Origin: Methylobacterium sp. NEAU K
GTDB lineage: Bacteria > Pseudomonadota > Alphaproteobacteria > Rhizobiales > Beijerinckiaceae
Direction of reading: 5' to 3'
Assembly (NCBI RefSeq): GCF_030700285.1
Contig: NZ_JAUYZJ010000013.1
Coordinates: 79,835-143,834, forward strand
Length of the DNA stretch: 64,000 nt
Made by a program: the position numbers and the translations under genes. The notes under the pieces were generated by a model that saw only the letters and a program-made list of their open reading frames with translations, made no database searches and was not told the origin of the DNA. Shown piece by piece: positions 62,938 through 64,000 of the stretch (its first letter is position 1; every line of letters begins with the position of its first letter).

Positions 62938-64000
62938 TCAGCGTCCGTAGATATCCTGGACTCGGATGATGTCGTCTTCTCCGGTGTAGGATCCGACCTG
63001 GACCTCGATCAGCTCCAGGGGGATCTTGCCGGGGTTGGCGAGGCGATGCATCGAGCCGATCGGCAGGTACACCGCCTCGTTCTCGTGGACCAGGACCACC
63101 CGTTCGTCGATCGTCACCTCGGCGGTGCCGCGCACCACCACCCAGTGCTCGGCCCGGTGGTAGTGCTTCTGCAGCGACAGCCGCCCGCCCGGCACCACCT
63201 GGATCCGCTTCACCTGGAAGCGCTCGCCCAGGTCGATCCGCTGATACCAGCCCCACGGCCGGTACATCCGCAGATGCGCGTCCGCCTCCGGCGCGCCTTG
63301 CGCCCGCAGCGCGGTGACCAGCTGCTTGACCTCGCCCGAGCGCGCCTTCGACGCCACCAGCACCGCGTCCGGCGTGGCGACCACCACCACGTCCTCCAGG
63401 CCGACCACCGCGGTCAGGCCCTCGCCCTGGCTGTGCACCAGGCTGTTCTTCGTCCCGATCAGCGCCACGCGGCCCCGCACCGCGTTGCCGGCCTCGTCAT
63501 GCTCCAGCACCTGCCAGACCGCGTCCCAGGTGCCGACATCCGACCACGGGAACGACACCGGCAGAACCCCGGCCCGTTCGGTCCGCTCCATCACCGCGTA
63601 GTCGATCGAGATCTTCGGCGCCTGCGCGAAGGCGTCCGCATCCAGCCGCACGAAGTCGAGATCGGTCACCGCCGCCTCCAGCGCCGCGCGCGCGGCCCCG
63701 AGCACCTCGGGGGCGAACGCCTCCAGCTCGGCCAGCATCAGGTCGGCCCGGAACAGGAAGTAGCCCGAGTTCCACAACGCCCCCTCGGCGATCAGCCCCT
63801 CGGCGCCGGCCCGGTCGGGCTTCTCCACGAACCGCGCCACCCGGGCGGCGCCCGGCGCCTCGGCGATCGGCGCGCCCCGGCGGATGTAGCCGTAGTCGCT
63901 GGCCGGGTGGGTCGGCTCGATGCCCAGCGTCATGGTGTAGCCCGCCCGCGCGCCGGCCGCGGCGGCCTGCACGGCCGCCACGAAGGCCGGCGTGTCGGGC
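62938..64000 (-). CDS. Mannose-1-phosphate guanylyltransferase/mannose-6-phosphate isomerase (partial)
   Basis: This is the C-terminal part of a bifunctional enzyme that supplies GDP-mannose (ManC/AlgA/XanB type); the start lies beyond the window. The visible part includes the late nucleotidyltransferase domain (TLGIEPTHPASDYGYIRRG, VARFVEKPDRA, LWNSGYFLFRADLML, ISIDYAVMERT, PFSWSDVGTWDAVW). It also includes the complete type II cupin isomerase domain (YRPWGWYQRIDLGERFQVKRI, LQKHYHRAEHWVVVRGTAEVTI, HRLANPGKIPLELIEVQVG). The metal-binding His and Glu of the cupin are present. The reading frame is open to the last base. GDP-mannose would feed the glycosyltransferases of the adjoining locus. Confidence 0.95.
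   Translation of the reverse strand, partial: PDTPAFVAAVQAAAAGARAGYTMTLGIEPTHPASDYGYIRRGAPIAEAPGAARVARFVEKPDRAGAEGLIAEGALWNSGYFLFRADLMLAELEAFAPEVLGAARAALEAAVTDLDFVRLDADAFAQAPKISIDYAVMERTERAGVLPVSFPWSDVGTWDAVWQVLEHDEAGNAVRGRVALIGTKNSLVHSQGEGLTAVVGLEDVVVVATPDAVLVASKARSGEVKQLVTALRAQGAPEADAHLRMYRPWGWYQRIDLGERFQVKRIQVVPGGRLSLQKHYHRAEHWVVVRGTAEVTIDERVVLVHENEAVYLPIGSMHRLANPGKIPLELIEVQVGSYTGEDDIIRVQDIYGR

Noticed and set aside
62297..62950. Open frame of about 217 codons in the right-hand gap
   Set aside because: Arg/Ala/Pro-rich text without motifs, ends inside the GDP-mannose gene on the other strand, no ribosome site.

Overview
The window is GC-rich chromosomal DNA from an alphaproteobacterium, most likely Methylobacterium/Methylorubrum or a close relative in the Hyphomicrobiales. 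The strongest pointers are two tandem 29-residue PqqA peptides, a PQQ-type sugar dehydrogenase with its cytochrome c, a PaoABC-type molybdenum aldehyde oxidoreductase, an NDUFS4-like complex I subunit, and short operons with 4-base ATGA overlaps. No insertion sequence, integrase, phage gene or CRISPR array was seen. The assignment rests on gene content read by eye, not on a search.

Layout. 1-8 kb holds housekeeping genes: a DHH phosphoesterase, the lptC-lptA-lptB lipopolysaccharide export operon, htpG and kup. 8-11.4 kb is the nadA-nadB-nadC quinolinate operon, with two palindromic operator-like sites in front of nadA. 11.5-18.3 kb has an aldo/keto reductase, divergent paoABC genes and an AMP-dependent acyl-CoA ligase. 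18.4-20.6 kb has mgtE and, divergent from it, the pqqA pair closed by a strong intrinsic terminator. 21.1-26.4 kb has a nucleoside transporter, then a TetR regulator divergent from an SDR / ester hydrolase / Baeyer-Villiger monooxygenase operon; a 22-bp perfect palindrome lies between regulator and operon. 26.7-27.7 kb is an AT-rich acyltransferase gene. 28-42.5 kb is mixed: a GGDEF-EAL protein, a spore photoproduct lyase homologue, a deaminase, an NDUFS4 homologue beside tRNA-Pro, an SMP-30 enzyme, a GST, a Nudix/IMPase pair, clpB, a MOSC protein, a sorbosone-dehydrogenase/cytochrome pair and a protein-isoaspartate methyltransferase.

43-64 kb is an exopolysaccharide locus of the Wzx/Wzy type. 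It contains a GH16 lipoprotein glycanase, a HAD hydrolase overlapping an unfamiliar partner protein, a methyltransferase, a GT4-GT2 fusion, a polysaccharide co-polymerase with a kinase-like domain, two further GT4 and one GT2 glycosyltransferases, a Wzy-like polymerase, an ExoF-like export protein with a long coiled coil, a Wzx flippase, a Glf-like FAD enzyme, and the end of a GDP-mannose synthesis gene. No initiating sugar-phosphate transferase is present in the window. Its AT-rich spacers, mixed strands and long non-coding gaps suggest assembly by transfer.

The most interesting points are the co-polymerase whose Walker A motif has lost its lysine and whose periplasmic part is very short, the overlapping HAD/partner gene pair, the orphan tandem pqqA genes, and the self-contained ketone-oxidation cassette with an obvious operator.
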